64,000 bases of DNA, from NCBI GenBank assembly GCA_029891385.1, contig CM057235.1:20825120-20889119 (forward strand), in the 5' to 3' direction. The stretch's first letter is position 1. Each line of letters opens with the position of its first letter. This document shows, one piece after another, positions 1 through 12,100 of this stretch. Below the pieces are notes generated by a model. It worked only from the letters and a program-made list of their open reading frames with translations, was not told the origin of the DNA and made no database searches. Both the position numbers and the translations under genes were made by a program. This stretch comes from Erythroxylum novogranatense. Taxonomy: Eukaryota; Streptophyta; Magnoliopsida; Malpighiales; Erythroxylaceae.

Positions 1-2124
1 GCAGGAGGACTTTAAAACACCATGCAATATTACACATGTTGAAAAGTAGTGTTATCTTGCTTGGAGCAAATTGGAGAGAGGACTTGAACAGAAAAAGACA
101 ATCAACGTGGACCAATTAAAGAAGGAAAGCTGGAAAATTAATGGAGACCCAACAAAGGATCAATGCATGAAGTCAAGCAATAAATAGGAGGAAATTCACG
201 ATAAAATCAAGAAAGGACAACATGGCGTGACTTTGAGCAAGAGATCAAGTGAAAATAAATAGAAGTCGTTCAACGAGAGACGCACGCAAGCCACGTGAGA
301 GGAGGAAATTAAAAATCAAGAATCAGCGTGAGTGAGGCGATGGGTAGGATACAACACGAAGCAGAGGTGTCGGCGCCGCCAGGAATAAACAAGCGCACAA
401 GAGAAGCAATTAAATCGCGCAAGAAACAAAAGAATAAGAAGACTTATGTGAGCTTGGTGATTTAAAAGGACAAAAATAAATCACGAAAGCAGCGGCGTGA
501 ATTGAGAAAATATCGCAAGCTTGAAAAGAAGGAGAGAGCGGCGTTAACAAAATCAAAGCAGAGTAGAGCGGCGTTGAAAAAGACACAGCAAAATCACGCA
601 AAATACAAGCAGTGTGCGGCGCTGGTCAAGGAATAAATCAAGGAAACAACAAAAGCTAGAGGAGGTGTGAAAACAAATAAGAATAAAATCAAGAAAGGCG
701 GCGATAGTGCTGGAAATTGAAGAAATCACACAAACATGGGACAAGTAAAGAGCAAACTTAAAAAGGCAAAGCACGGCAAAATCATTGTACGAGCACGCCA
801 TCGAGTCGGAAGCATGAAGGATTTAAAGTTAGAAGACAAATGGCTGGAGGATAAAAACGTTACAAGACAAATCAATTGGTTAAGGAATTATCGGTGGAAA
901 TAAAAGCACAATCAACAACGTGACAAGATGAAGGAGGGCTCCACCATCTCCACTCACAACCTCCAAGCAATCACTCCAAGCATTCACGTGGGACAAGAAG
1001 AGAGGGCCCCACATCACTTTTAAAAAAGACTCTCCACTCATTTGGCAAGGACTTACGCAGACCAAGGAGACTCTCCATTGATTCATTTTTTTTAAACTCT
1101 CCATTTACACACATTAGAAAGGAGGAGGCTATCTTTGTATTTTAAAAAGAAAAATCGTTGAAGCAAAGAAAAGGGGGCCACACAACAAAGACTCACGTGG
1201 TCTCACCAAGCTCTTCATTCTTTATTGAGATCCAAGCTCCATTCACGCACATCTCTGAGGGTCACCCACATTAAGCATTGACGCACACATCAAGAAGAAG
1301 TAATAGCGTTGGAGGCAAATTTAAAGAGCAATCACCATTTGTTCTTCATTTCTTCTACTCATTTCACATCCATAATGCTTGCTTTTCTTATTTTTATTGT
1401 TGCTACTATTATTATGAGTAACTAATCTTTTCATTCTAGGATTTTAACCGAACCTTTGATGTAGTCTCTTAATTGGTATTTTCTCTGCTTAATTTCTTAT
1501 GCCCGCTTTTACTTAAAGGTTTGATTATTGCAATTTGTTCTTAATGCTTTTCATAATTTGATCACCTATGAAATTGATTTTCTTAATTTTTGTGTAACGT
1601 AACAGGGAGCAATAGATTTGGAAAAAAAATTGCAATAGCTTAGGATCACTTTCGTAGTGATTTGTGTCTAGGATCGGGAGATACCTATCCACCCTAAGTA
1701 ACCGCATTAAGATTGGTTCGATAAAGCAATCGTCGAATTTTCAACAATTTACCATAGAAATATAGGAAATTGGTTCGATGTTTAGGATTACTAATGATCT
1801 GGGAGGGCTTAGTAATTAATTCTAAACTTTAGGTTATTAAACCCGGTATATGAATTAAATCAAGAAAATTTTGACACCGAGGTAAAATCAAGGGGGAAGT
1901 TAAAATCCTAGATTTTCATTTCATTGATAATTTTATATTTTATCTTGCTTTAATTCTCGTTTTTTTATTTAATTTTCAAACCAAAACCAATCAATCTTTT
2001 CTTTAATTTTTATGTTATTACCTTAAATTAGAAGTTATTACGAGTATTACTATTTAACTAATTTGGTCTCTGTGGGATCGATATTTTACTACTTGACGAT
2101 AGAAACGCACACTTGCGCTCATCA
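1..2124 (+). mobile_element. 3' portion of a gypsy-type LTR (Tat/Athila-like), truncated by the window edge
   Basis: There is no credible protein-coding frame here. The stretch from about 1380 has the look of the long untranslated 3' LTR sequence of plant Tat/Athila elements. It contains a GTCTCTGTGGGATCGATA block at about 2066 and ends TTGCGCTCATCA at 2124, a CA terminus typical of an LTR. The sequence directly after it belongs to a tRNA methyltransferase exon, so 2124/2125 is read as the insertion boundary. Positions 1-960 are strongly purine-biased on the plus strand with recurring GCGGCG words. The 5' end of the LTR lies outside the window, so a solo LTR cannot be told from a full element. 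The lineage is inferred from the style of the sequence, not from a protein. Confidence 0.45.
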
Positions 2125-3327
2125 CCGACGCTTTGTTATGCAAATGAATGGCGATGTGCAAACCCCGGTCACCTCTAGTTGATTGGCTGCAGATGGGAAA
2201 TCGGGGCCCGCTTGCAAAGACTTCGAGTTTGACAAATGGATAATTGAGAAGGAAAGTCAATCTTACATTGAAGCATTGCAAGATCAAAAGGAGAGTCCGG
2301 TATATCTTACAATGATTCGAGAGACAAGCTAGATGAACTTGACCCAAAGAAAGTATACATTATTGATGGTTTGGTTGATCGTAATCGGTGGAAGGGATAA
2401 TGATGAAGAAAATGTAAGAGCGAGGAATCGAAACGCAAAACTTCCTATAGGAAATTACTTGAAGATGTCAAGTTCTCAGGTTTTGTTGCTTTTTAGTTTG
2501 CTTCATCATTTTCTTGGAAGTTTTGTGAATATTGTTTATGTGCTAGTCTATTGCAGGCATGCTGTTCTTGTGGCAAATAGAATCCAAATGTTCTATGAAA
2601 TTAAAACCTTAGGTTTATGGCATTCTGCAGATTGTCTTTAAGTCTTTTGTAGACTTGAGACATGATTATATGAATAACATTGCTATTAGAACATTGGCTT
2701 TGTCTTAAATAATTACGGAGTAAATAGAATAGATTATGCATGGTATGCACTATGCTTGCCAGGCTTGCTGGATATGCTTTAATCTAGTAGTTTTGTAAAA
2801 TGGCTGAAAGGAGTTTGCAAAGAGTGTAAGTGCTATATTCATTTACACATAGAAGTTATTAAATTTTGATGCATTTTTTCAAATGACTAGATTGTGTCAC
2901 TTGATTTCCTAAAGTTGGGTTGATTGATTCTAATTCTGATTCTAGAATTTGGTAGGGTATGCTAGGATAGCATATTGTTTTACCCCCAACACTTGGGTCT
3001 GAACCCTGGAAAACTCAATACTCCTCCATTATTTAGCTTTTCATTCCCTTGATTAAGCAAATGAGACCAGAAATCTCCATGCCTTTCTACTTAACTCTCT
3101 TCTTTTTGTTGATTGGAGTGCAGGTTCTTACAGTTAACCAAGTAATAGAAATACCGCTCAAGTTTATGGAAACAAGAGATTAGAAGGCTTCGTTCTTTCA
3201 AGTCATTCCTCAGAGAAAAAGAGGTGAAGTTGAACCAGAAGAATGCAAAGAAGGAAACTTAGACAAGCGTCGGGAAAAAGATGAGCCTTTTGAGAAGAGA
3301 AAAAAGTACATTGAAATGTCCAGCTAG
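2125..3327 (+). pseudogene. TRM10: TRM10-like tRNA (guanine-9-N1) methyltransferase, 3' part, broken
   Basis: The translated pieces match the C-terminal half of plant TRM10, the SPOUT-fold enzyme that methylates G9 of tRNA. Readable segments, in shifting frames, are FDKWIIEKE (about 2230), then DELDPKKVYIIDGLVDRNRW (about 2332-2391), then AKLPIGNYLKMSSSQ up to 2479. The second exon begins at 3124 with VLTVNQV and includes SFFQVIPQRKRGE, ending at TAG 3325-3327. The intron 2480-3123 has GT and CAG borders, so this copy came from DNA and not from a processed transcript. Damage includes a frameshift near 2313, a TAA after RWKG, a frame change near 2415, and a TAG (3181-3183) where the family has Trp in the TRDW motif. 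The N-terminal exons are absent; an LTR ends at the left border. Sequencing error could explain some of the breaks, but the lost 5' half argues for a pseudogene. Confidence 0.75.
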
Positions 3328-3376
3328 CTTGACATTACTAACTTGGAATTCTTCATTTTTATACTAAAAATTGAAC

Positions 3377-3377
<1 letters not shown>

Positions 3378-3420
<43 letters not shown>
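3378..3420. repeat. (TA)n microsatellite
   Basis: An uninterrupted run of TA dinucleotides of about 43 bp lies 50 bp after the end of the TRM10 pseudogene. Confidence 0.97.
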
Positions 3421-3422
<2 letters not shown>

Positions 3423-3849
3423 CCAATGCGAGCTTCTCATTTTCTTCACATACTTGACAGCATAATCCTCTGTTCTGTTTTGGTCAAGGAGAAAACAACT
3501 CGTGGGGTCATAACCCCTTCATCATGCTTGAATGTGCAAGATTGTTGTTTACATGATGAAAACGACTCTCAACCGGAAGATAGAATTGCACCAGTTTGGT
3601 CTTTTACTATTATTCAAGTAGAAAAGAACATTTTTCTTCATATGCACTTGCTTGTAATTGATTTTCATTATGGATGATTAACCAGGATACAAACATAGTA
3701 TCTAAGGAACATAATGAAGATTAACATTTGGCATAATATTCATGAGTGGAATAAATAAAAAAATATTATATATATTAAGAGGTTTTTTCTCGATTCTTCA
3801 TGGATGTATTCTATATCAAAGTTAAAACTAATGTTTTAAAATTGACATA

Positions 3850-3881
<32 letters not shown>

Positions 3882-4031
3882 GAAATTAATTTCAGATAAT
3901 AATAATAATAATAATAATAGAAGAAGAGGAAGAAAATTAATAATAATAAGGAATTTAATAATAATAATAAGAAGAAAATAAATTTTGTATAATAATGATA
4001 ATAAAAATAATAATAAGAAAAATAATTTTGT

Positions 4032-4068
<37 letters not shown>

Positions 4069-4096
4069 ATTAATAATAATAAGTAAAAATTTGTTG

Positions 4097-4130
<34 letters not shown>

Positions 4131-4451
4131 ATGTTCTATGTTTTTTATTAGAGTTATAAACTTAATTTTATAGAATTAAATATTTAAATTTTAAATTTTA
4201 TATGAATATTCATTGACATACTAAAATATATAATATTCATATTCTTAGATTTTTTAAAGTCATGCCCTTATAAGTCATTTTACACTTAAATGTACTAATA
4301 CTAAATGCAATTAATTTTACCAAACATCTTTAACAAAATGTCTGATCAGTTGGTCAAACCAAATTGATATAATCACTATCACTATCGATCGATTGCCAAA
4401 CAGGGCCATTGTCAAAAGGGTATAAATTGGATCTTCTTTTTATCACCTAAT
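3421..4451. repeat. AT-rich stretch with (TAA)n/(ATT)n microsatellites; no gene seen
   Basis: Apart from short unconvincing frames, this stretch is AT-rich. Positions about 3846-4130 are dominated by interrupted TAA runs that switch to ATT runs near 4100, so the block can fold back on itself. No protein similarity was recognised. Confidence 0.8.
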
Positions 4452-5117
4452 GATGAAAGTATCTAGAAATTCTGGAAATTATTCGAAAGCTGAACAGCTA
4501 TTAAGAATGATGAAAGAACGGGGGATAGTACCCAGTATTGCCACAATGCACTTGCTTATGACATCATATGGCTCCTCTGGAAATCCATAGGAGGCTGAAA
4601 AGGTGCTCAATAATTTGAAAGAAACAGATATGAGTCTCAGCACACTGTCATATTGTTCTGTCATTGATGCTTACCTCAAACTTGGAGATTACAACTTGGG
4701 AATTCAGAAACTTAATGAAATGAACAATGAGGGCATTGAGACAGATCACAGAATATGGACATGTTTCATTAGAGCTGCAAGTTTATCCCAGCTGACAAAT
4801 GAAGCAATTATCCTTTTAAAAGCTCTACAAGAAACTGGTTTTGACCTTCCCATGAGGTATCAATTAAATAATAACAACAAATGAGACTATGATCTTATTT
4901 GGTACATTCCCATTATCATCTTCCTGAGGTCTTCTTTTGCAGGCATATGATGGAAAATTCTTCCTTACTTATATCCGAAGTGGATAATTGTCTAGAGATG
5001 CTGCAGACTTGGGAAGATGATGCTGCCTTCAACTTTGTTAATTCCTTGGAGGATTTGTTGTGGGCATTTGAGCTTCGAGTTACTGCTTCATGGGTTTTCC
5101 AATTGGCAGAGCCGTGA
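4452..5117 (+). pseudogene. P-class pentatricopeptide repeat (PPR) protein, C-terminal part, broken
   Basis: Reading from ATG 4452 gives about four 35-residue helical repeats of P-class PPR type, with motifs such as NYSKAEQLLRMMKERGIVPS, EAEKVLNNLKETDMSLSTLS and LGIQKLNEMNNEGIETDHRI. PPR proteins bind organellar RNA in plastids or mitochondria. One in-frame TAG (4588-4590) stands where CAG (Gln) would be expected. The exon ends at 4856 with a GT donor; the next exon starts at 4943 after a TTTTGCAG acceptor and reads EDDAAFNFVNSLEDLLWAFE and TASWVFQLAE to TGA 5115-5117. That second exon resembles the conserved C-terminal extension of a plastid PPR group, some members of which carry an SMR domain. 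The 5' exons and everything after 5117 are missing, so this is a two-exon fragment. The exact orthologue is not assigned. Confidence 0.75.
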
Positions 5118-5259
5118 TGTGTTCCGGCCAGTAGCTGCTGATAGATTCCTTTCATAACTTTTCTTTTTTCTTTTTTGGTTAATAATAGGGAACCTTAAAA
5201 TGAAAATTAAAGGAATGCCCTTTAGTTGAATTAACTTGCAAATTTAAAAGAGGGTGGAA

Positions 5260-5659
5260 AACAAAAATTGCAAAAGCTTAGAAAGGTTGCAGTTATTCAG
5301 ATATGTACGTGCTGATGCCAATCACTGTCATGTATTGCATATTATTCATTCCCGAATAATAGAGAGTCTTCGGTTTCTTCTTGAGGAATCCATGCTTCTA
5401 AAGTTTGGAAGATCTCTTGCACCTGTTTCCATATTGTTGCATATTGGTTTGAACTTTTTGTTTGGATTAGAGTGACTTATATCTCTGTATATTCCTTGAA
5501 TATTTACAGGTTGGAGCAGGTATTGGCAGCGATTGCAAAAACATATTTAAAGACTACAATGTCTCTGTGAAAGCAGTGGAGGATCTATCCTATTTGGCAA
5601 ATAGAAAACCAAAAGTTTGGGGTCTTCGGTCTCTGATTGAGATGCTTGTTTGCAAAGAG
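5260..5659 (+). pseudogene. Werner-syndrome-like 3'-5' exonuclease (WEX/WRNexo), two-exon fragment
   Basis: Two exon pieces match the DnaQ-like (DEDD) 3'-5' exonuclease domain of plant WRN-like exonucleases, which trim DNA 3' ends and act with RecQ helicases in the nucleus. Piece one (about 5260-5403) reads ADANHCHVLHIIHS and then ESLRFLLEESMLLK. Piece two (5510-5659) reads VGAGIGSDCKNIFKDYNVSV and WGLRSLIEMLVCKE, and ends at a GT donor (GTATAA). The acceptor at 5509 (TTTACAG) is good. The donor after SMLLK looks damaged by one base, since AAG is followed by TTTGG with no GT. The exons with the first catalytic acidic residues and the C-terminal DAY motif are absent. The piece starts about 140 bp after the PPR fragment, an unusual pairing that suggests assembled gene debris. 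Confidence 0.75.
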
Positions 5660-7422
5660 GTATAAACCCTTGTGGCTAATCAACATTTTTGTTAGACCAA
5701 CTGGATTTTGATGCTTGCATGTCATCGAATGGCTATGTTTTCTGGCTTTATTCTCTCTTTTTTTCGTTTGATGTTGATATTCTATGGCTTTACATTGAAC
5801 TTTTATTTTTTTAAAAAATTCACCATAAGAATACTACTTACGTTGGCTAGTTTGTCCTTGGAGTGGGGTAGAAAGACCCTCTTGATGGCAGAAAACCAAC
5901 TCCCTTTCTTTCCCATGATCCTCGCATTACTATCTCCAGCTGAACCACGAAACAAATTGTACAATCAATTATTTGCAGAAACAGCCCAATCAGTCTCATC
6001 TGTATGACTATGCAAGGACTACAAGCAAAGAAATTTTATGATCATTAATTTGTCAACTAAAAAGTTATTGTTTCATTAGAGCAGCACTGCAACAGATGAG
6101 AAGTTCCAAGGCAAAATTCAACCAGATAAATCGATAAAGCCTTCACATGATCCATGAATCTTCTTCAACAAGCGCAGTGAAACAAACTAGATTTGAGCAC
6201 AGTAAAGAACAAGATAGATGGTAGAAATTTTTGAATGAACAAGTAAAGGAACAAAACCAGAAACAGAGGATGAACTGATGGATATTTAAGACGGACTCAG
6301 GACCCCCAACACGTTCATATCATTTCTTAAAAGAGTGGGTTTAACAAGGCTTGAAACAGAACTGAAACTCTAAAATTGCCTAAAGTCAATCGAAGTCACA
6401 TAAATACAAATACTGCCGAAGCCAAATCCTTTCAAGAAGCATCTCTATTTTAAAGGAAAACAAGTCCTTGAGACAATTCTGTTGAAGGTTGTCTGACCAA
6501 AAACAAGGAGAAGATAACAATTTAGCTACAAAACAACTAGAAGATGACAGAGGGAGTGTTGTTTTCAGAAACACTTGTATGTATTTCCAGGCAAATTCAC
6601 TTCAGAGGCAATTACAAATCTCGAAAAGGAATAATTGTTTATGACTGTACAGGTGATTATAACTGTCTTAAAAGATCAATCGGCTGACACTTCAAAGAAA
6701 AAAAAAATGATTTTGAAGACGGAAGGAATTTCAATTTGACATGAAATTCACCTAAAACATTACCAGAACAGTACAGAACTCTCGTATCTCCAAAGAACAA
6801 GAACAGGCATGATTAACGCTCACACATACCAAAAGTAGAAGATAAATGTCATTGAATTAATGAGAGGAGAAAAAACGGCGGTGAGTGTCAGCTCTCTATT
6901 CCAGCTTGGAAATGGCCGACTGACCGGTAGCTTTAGCCTCTGAACCCATTTCACTCTCTACCTCGACAGAGATGCGTTTGTTCTTGCCTCTCAGGCTTTG
7001 GCTTTTTGTTACTAAAAGTCTTTTTTAATCAGGAGTGGCCGGTGATGAAACCGGTGCCGTATTGCGGTGGCCGGAAGGTAAGCGAGAGTTCGAAATTGCA
7101 CGGGGAACTGAAATGTCAGGTGGGATCGAGAACGTGAGAGCATAGGACATCACAGCCGCTAAAAACTAAATCAGTGGGTCAGGATCAAAGCAACTCCGAA
7201 CCAACCAATATATAACGATCTTTAACTGCAACGAATAACTGAAAACTGACCGAGTCAATGTTCTGCTCTCCATTTTCGTTTGTTTTTTCTTGCTCATATG
7301 CCTTTTTCGATGGCTCGCCGCTTTTGTAGCTAAGCGTTGTAACATCACTTGTTGGAGAGGAAGTTTTCGAGAAAACAAAATTCAGAGAGAAATCAGAGAA
7401 AATTTTTCTGAGAGAGTAAACG
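5660..7422. other. Intergenic stretch without a supported gene
   Basis: No exon could be tied to a known family. A GC-richer patch at about 6880-7140 carries short minus-strand frames. One reads from ATG 7143 to about 7027 (roughly 38 codons, rich in Arg and Ser, possibly an organelle-targeting style start). Another ends SAISKLE with a stop near 6899-6901. Together they could be ends of a minus-strand gene or a 5' leader facing away from the MATE gene. A third of the continuing exonuclease gene was looked for here and not found. Confidence 0.4.
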
Positions 7423-9622
7423 TTGAAAACAAGGAAAAGGGTCAAATCAAAGGAATCAAAAATTGCGAATAATACAGAAACTCATCCTTTACAAGCGGAC
7501 GATGGGAGCTTCAGCTCACCATCTTCTGCTGCTCCATCCCCTAAAACGATAACTGGGTCACTTACCGAGTTGCCGTTGATTGATGGCGTCGAACATAGTG
7601 ATGAATACCGGGAAACTCAGGGTGTCTCCAGCTTTGAAACAAATTACCTCCACCTCGCTCCGTCCGGACTAATAACCCATGAGGGAGGTGACTACCTCTC
7701 GTACAAAGCTTTGAGGATGCAACGACGTTTGCCTCTTGAGACCTCAAAGTTATGGTCCATTCTTGGTCCTATAGCATTCAACATCCTCTGCAATTATGCG
7801 ATCAATTCGCTTACCAATATCTTCGTTGGCCACATCGAGATGTTGAGCTATCTCATTGCTATTGCTCTATCTGTTGTCGCCAACTTTTCTTTCGGTTTCT
7901 TGGTTTGATTCCTTCCTTTTCCATTCCTCCCTTTCTCTTTGAACTTGCAGATTCATTGTTTCATGTAATGGTATATAACATAAAAGTTCGTGCGACTTGG
8001 TATGGAAGTGCACTTGAGACGTTGTCTTGGACAAGCGTCTTTGAGTCGGGCAAATACATTTACTTGGAGTGTACATGCAACGCTCATGGATCATCCTATT
8101 GGGTGCTTGCTTCGCTTATTGCCTCTTTACGATATGCCACCAATCCTAAAGCTTCGACTAGAATCGATATTGCGTAACTTCTGGAAATTTACACTTCAAG
8201 TTGTTCCTCGATGTTTTCACTAGCCATCAACTTCCCCACCCAAAAGTTCCCGCAAGCTCAAAGCAAGGTCAGTTTTGGCATGGATCGGGTTCGCTGCTTT
8301 GATTGTGCATATACTTGAGCTTTTTGTATTCATTAGGGTGTTCAAGTGGGGTGTGGCAGGAGCTGCAGTTGCTTATGATCTTTCTGCTTGGGGTATTGCT
8401 TTAGCCCAATTGGCTTATGTTGTTGGTTGGTGCAAAGATGGTTGGAGAGGATTGTCCTGGTTGGCCTTCAAGGACATTTGGGGCTTTGTCAGGCTCTCTA
8501 TAGCTTCAGCTGTAATGCTTTGTTTGGAGATTTGGTACTTCATGACCATAATTGTCCTCACCGGTCACCTCGACGATCCTGTTATAGCCGTTGGGTCGCT
8601 CTCGATTTGGTGAGAAAATTGCTTAAATCCTACCTACATACAGAAATTGAATTCTGCAGATTCAATTTTTTTCATTTACTTCTTCTGTTTCAGCATGAAC
8701 ATCAATGGCTGGGAAGGCATGTTGTTCATTGGAATCAATGCAGCTATAAGGTCAACAATCTTTTCCCTTTCTTGTTTCAATCATCAATCCTCCATCTCCT
8801 CAAACCTTGGAATCATGTCTTGCTCTCTTCCTTGTAGCGTTCGAGTTTCTAACGAGCTTGGATCAGGCCATCCCAGAGCTACCAAATACTCAGTAGTTGT
8901 CACTTGTATTGAGTCTCTCATAATTGGGGTAATCTCTGCCATCATTATCCTGGTGACCAAGGACCATTTTGCTATAATCTTCACTGATAGTGAGGAGATG
9001 AGGAGAGCAGTTTCAAAATTAGCATACCTTCTTTGTTTCACCATGATACTAAATAGCATTCAACCAGTAATATCAGGTACAAACACAATGCAACACCACA
9101 ATCTATACCAGAAAGTTCAAAACACCACATGATGTTCATGGAATTTTATTGTTCCTCTTGCAGGAGTTGCTATAGGTGGAGGTTGGCAAGGTTTGGTAGC
9201 ATACATAAACCTGTTTTGTTATTACATCGTTGGACTCCCACTTGGGTTCGTGCTTGGTTACAAAACTAGATTGCATGTACAGGTAACAAAACCCACCTTT
9301 CTGAGATGAATAGACACAGTTGATCAAGTTCTTTCTTACTAAACCTTGTTGGTGTTACAGGGAATTTGGTTGGGAATGATCTTTGGGACATTCCTGCAAA
9401 CGCTAATACTGGTTTATATCATTTACAAAACCAATTGGAACAAGGAGGTAAGTGAACTTTCACAGTGTTATGATTCAGGTTTAAGGGTCCAGGTTTGGAT
9501 CACGATTAAACATGGAAATATTTCAGGTGGAAGAAGCATCAGACAGAATGAAGAGGTGGGGCGGTGGAGATGACCCATTTCCTACCACCGCTCCATCATC
9601 ATCTACCAATGACATCACATAA
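7423..9622 (+). CDS. DTX/MATE multidrug and toxic compound extrusion transporter, seven exons; frame broken near start of exon 2 as written
   Basis: This is a plant DETOXIFICATION-family antiporter of the TT12/DTX27-35 type, a 12-helix membrane protein that exports or vacuole-loads organic compounds against H+. Exons read by eye: 7423-7902, 7996-8609, 8694-8750, 8838-9076, 9164-9282, 9361-9447, 9527-9622, with GT-AG introns except the first acceptor. Recognisable blocks include FETNYLHLAPSGL, LWSILGPIAFNILCNYAINS, FKWGVAGAAVAYDLSAWGIA, VMLCLEIWYFMTIIVLTGHL, CMNINGWEGMLFIGINAAI, VRVSNELGSGHPRATKYSV and LNSIQPVISGVAIGGGWQ; the protein ends in ...TNDIT. Exons 3-7 are open and conserved. Problems: no in-frame ATG lies between the stop at 7417 and residue 99; 7996-8275 contains several 1-bp shifts; the expected CAG acceptor of intron 1 reads CGA. 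Either this is a young pseudogene or these are consensus errors (see findings). The start is undecided; 7423 only marks where the frame opens. Confidence 0.9.
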
Positions 9623-10482
9623 TCACAACTTGCTTCTCGCTGGTAAAAAGCTTAGGTGATTCGATGTGATGTAGTAAGCTAGAGCCAAAGCTGTATTTCT
9701 TTTCCAGGATTCAGTTCCAGTGTTTAAAACAATGTATAGCCCAGTTCTTGCAGAAATTACAAAGAATTCATAGAATTTGCTTTTGCTATTACATATTCAG
9801 CTTCTGCTTTTCCAATTATTGAGAGTCAAGCGAGACGAGAGACACCAGTTTGGGGTGACTTTTCAACGCTTTAAGAAAATGAAACTCTCTGCAATATCTT
9901 TTCTGGATTTTGTAATTTGCAATGACACCCCTAATGCTATCTACTTACCGAGGGCACTCTCATTTAGGGAAATCAAACAGTTTGGTCGAATCCAAATTAA
10001 AATGAAGGGCTAAATTTTATTTAACCCAAAAATTGTATGAATTAAGATTTAAAAAGTTATTTGTTAAAATCTTGAATATTAGAAGCAATACAATTTAATT
10101 AATCAAAATAATGTTATTTATTAAATTAAATTAAATAATATTGTTTTATTTAAGGAGTAAATTACCAATAATAAGTTTGATTAAAATAATCTAATTTAAT
10201 TTATTAAAACAATATTCATTTATTTAATAAATACAACAATAATTTAGCAAAAATCTCCTTGATACATAGAGTTTTAGAGATACAATAGTATACAACTTTA
10301 TTCCTAATTGATAGAGAGATTGTCTCTAATAAATCCACATGAAATATAAATAAATCTATAAATAATAAAATAAATATAGAATAAGGTTAAAAACAATTAT
10401 TACAAAATATTTAATAAACAAAACAAATTATTTTGCAATTGTTCATTGAACTCAAGATTAAGTTATTTGGTTTAAGCATGAA
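9623..10482. other. MATE 3' flank, then AT-rich spacer
   Basis: Positions 9623-9780 are probably the 3' untranslated region of the MATE gene. From about 10000 the sequence is very AT-rich with no coding signal. The last 8 bp before 10491 are the left target duplication of the MITE. Confidence 0.5.
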
Positions 10483-10490
10483 TAGGTGAT

Positions 10491-10848
10491 TAGGGGTGAG
10501 CATTATTCTGCCTACCGACGATTACCTACCCTACCAATTAATTCGGTAAAAATTTCAAATTTCGTAATTCGGGTAATTCGGTATTACCCAATTATTTTCA
10601 GTCAGTCGAGTAATTCAAAAATTTCGCCATTCAGGCCATTACAATTAGGTTATAAAATACAAAATTTTGGGTTTTTTAAAAATTATCAAAAACAACTTTG
10701 CATTCGAGTGAAGCCAACAAAATTTCTGTAATTCGGTTGGGTAAGCTCGGGTAAGAAAAGTTCGGTTCGTAGGTAAGATGAAAAAATTGATAATTCGGTA
10801 GGGCAACAAAGAAAATTTCGCCCGAATTGCATCTAATGCTCACCCCTA
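10491..10848. mobile_element. hAT-type MITE, 358 bp, with perfect 8-bp target duplication
   Basis: The element begins TAGGGGTGAGCATT and ends with the exact reverse complement AATGCTCACCCCTA, giving 14-bp terminal inverted repeats. It is flanked by the identical 8-bp direct repeat TAGGTGAT at 10483-10490 and 10849-10856. An 8-bp duplication and a TAGGGGTG-type terminus are the hallmark of hAT superfamily elements. The interior is rich in ATTCGG words, common in plant hAT MITEs. It has no transposase and must be mobilised by an autonomous hAT in trans. It lies about 0.9 kb downstream of the MATE gene. Confidence 0.93.
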
Positions 10849-10856
10849 TAGGTGAT

Positions 10857-12100
10857 CGGATTGTTGAAGCTCTCATAATTAATTCCGATTTTCCAACTTA
10901 TTATAGTAGTTGCAGAATTAGGTTGAATCCCAAGAAAAACTAAGCATTAGTTTCTTAATTTTAAATAATAAAACAAAGTGGGAGACATCAAATCTTTGAA
11001 AGTAAAAAGTAAAAACAAATGTATGCCACCGACGATCCATAGGATATAGACTGAATTTCTCCTAGTATAGAGGAGAGTTGTGAAACCTTAAAATTTTTGA
11101 AGTTTTATTATTTATAATTTAATTGTAGCTGGCAACGTATTCTGATTCATCTGAATTCCAAGCCGTAGAAGGAGGTTCCAACGGATATGGTTGACAATGG
11201 AGTGAATTTAAGGGAAGATGACATTGAGAGAAAGCGAATGATCTCTGCTTTTGTCTACTGCATTGCTGGTATGTCTGGTACATGTTCTATAATCCTTCCT
11301 TTTTAATATTTGATGTTTCATCTTGTCTACGCACCACCACTAAAACCCAGGTATTTTTGCATGGTTGTCTTTTTTACGTATTCTTTGTTTTCTACTATTG
11401 CGATACTATGCAAGTGTTTGATAACCGATCGTAAATGCAGGTTACCAGATAGGAATGTTCTTCGCTAGCTTTTACCTATCTTTATGAGTCCACTGCCCTT
11501 AAGGAGCTGCCGTTGTTTTGTTTGGGTTTTCTAGTTTTGCCTTTAATAGATTGACTTACGCTTTTCCGTGTTGCATTCGCCGAGAGAGCTAGTGGTTGAC
11601 ATGGTTGTTGTGTACGCTAGCCTAAGAGCTTTGTTTGTACTTTGTATGCAACTCCTATTTCGATCGACCAGGCCTGTAACTCCAGTAAGGGATGGTGAAG
11701 CTTGGGTACTTGCATTGCATTTGAGGAACGCACGTCAACTTTTGCAGAGTTTTGGCACATCAAGCGTCTTTTCTGTTGGCTTGCTCGAGACTCCTGACAA
11801 GTCTGTTGTTACAACTGTGTTGATACTACTAACACGTAAAGGACATCTTTCTTTTCCTTGTAGGAGCCGTTGGTAATCCACTTTTCAACTTACAACTTTT
11901 TTCAGTACATGACGTTCCCTTTAGGTTCATTCCTAACCAAATTCATTATATGTAGCTTTTCTCTAAAGCCTTTTTCTTTAGACGCATTCTTATCCAGGCT
12001 CATCGTTCTCTGTCATTTGCGTGCCTCCAAAGTAAAAATTTCTTTGGATGCTTAGACTCTATCAAGCGTGGTAAAACTACAATACTACCCTCTTTTGAAT
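10857..12100. other. Spacer with one possible orphan exon (11187-11275)
   Basis: From ATG 11187 the plus strand reads VNLREDDIERKRMISAFVYC and stops at a plausible GT donor (GCTG/GTATGT) near 11271. A possible acceptor follows at about 11441 with QIGMFFASFYLSL, quickly meeting stops. The segment looks like a small spliced gene fragment but was not recognised. The rest (11470-12100) is mixed sequence with many stops. Confidence 0.3.

Noticed and set aside
2125..5659. A Helitron carrying the TRM10, PPR and exonuclease fragments
   Set aside because: No convincing 5' TC and 3' hairpin-CTRR ends were seen around the cluster; kept only as a hypothesis in the findings.
7290..7472. A 60-codon plus-strand frame before the MATE gene as its first exon
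   Set aside because: It starts with TTG, is out of frame with the MATE exon and shows no membrane or targeting pattern matching the family.
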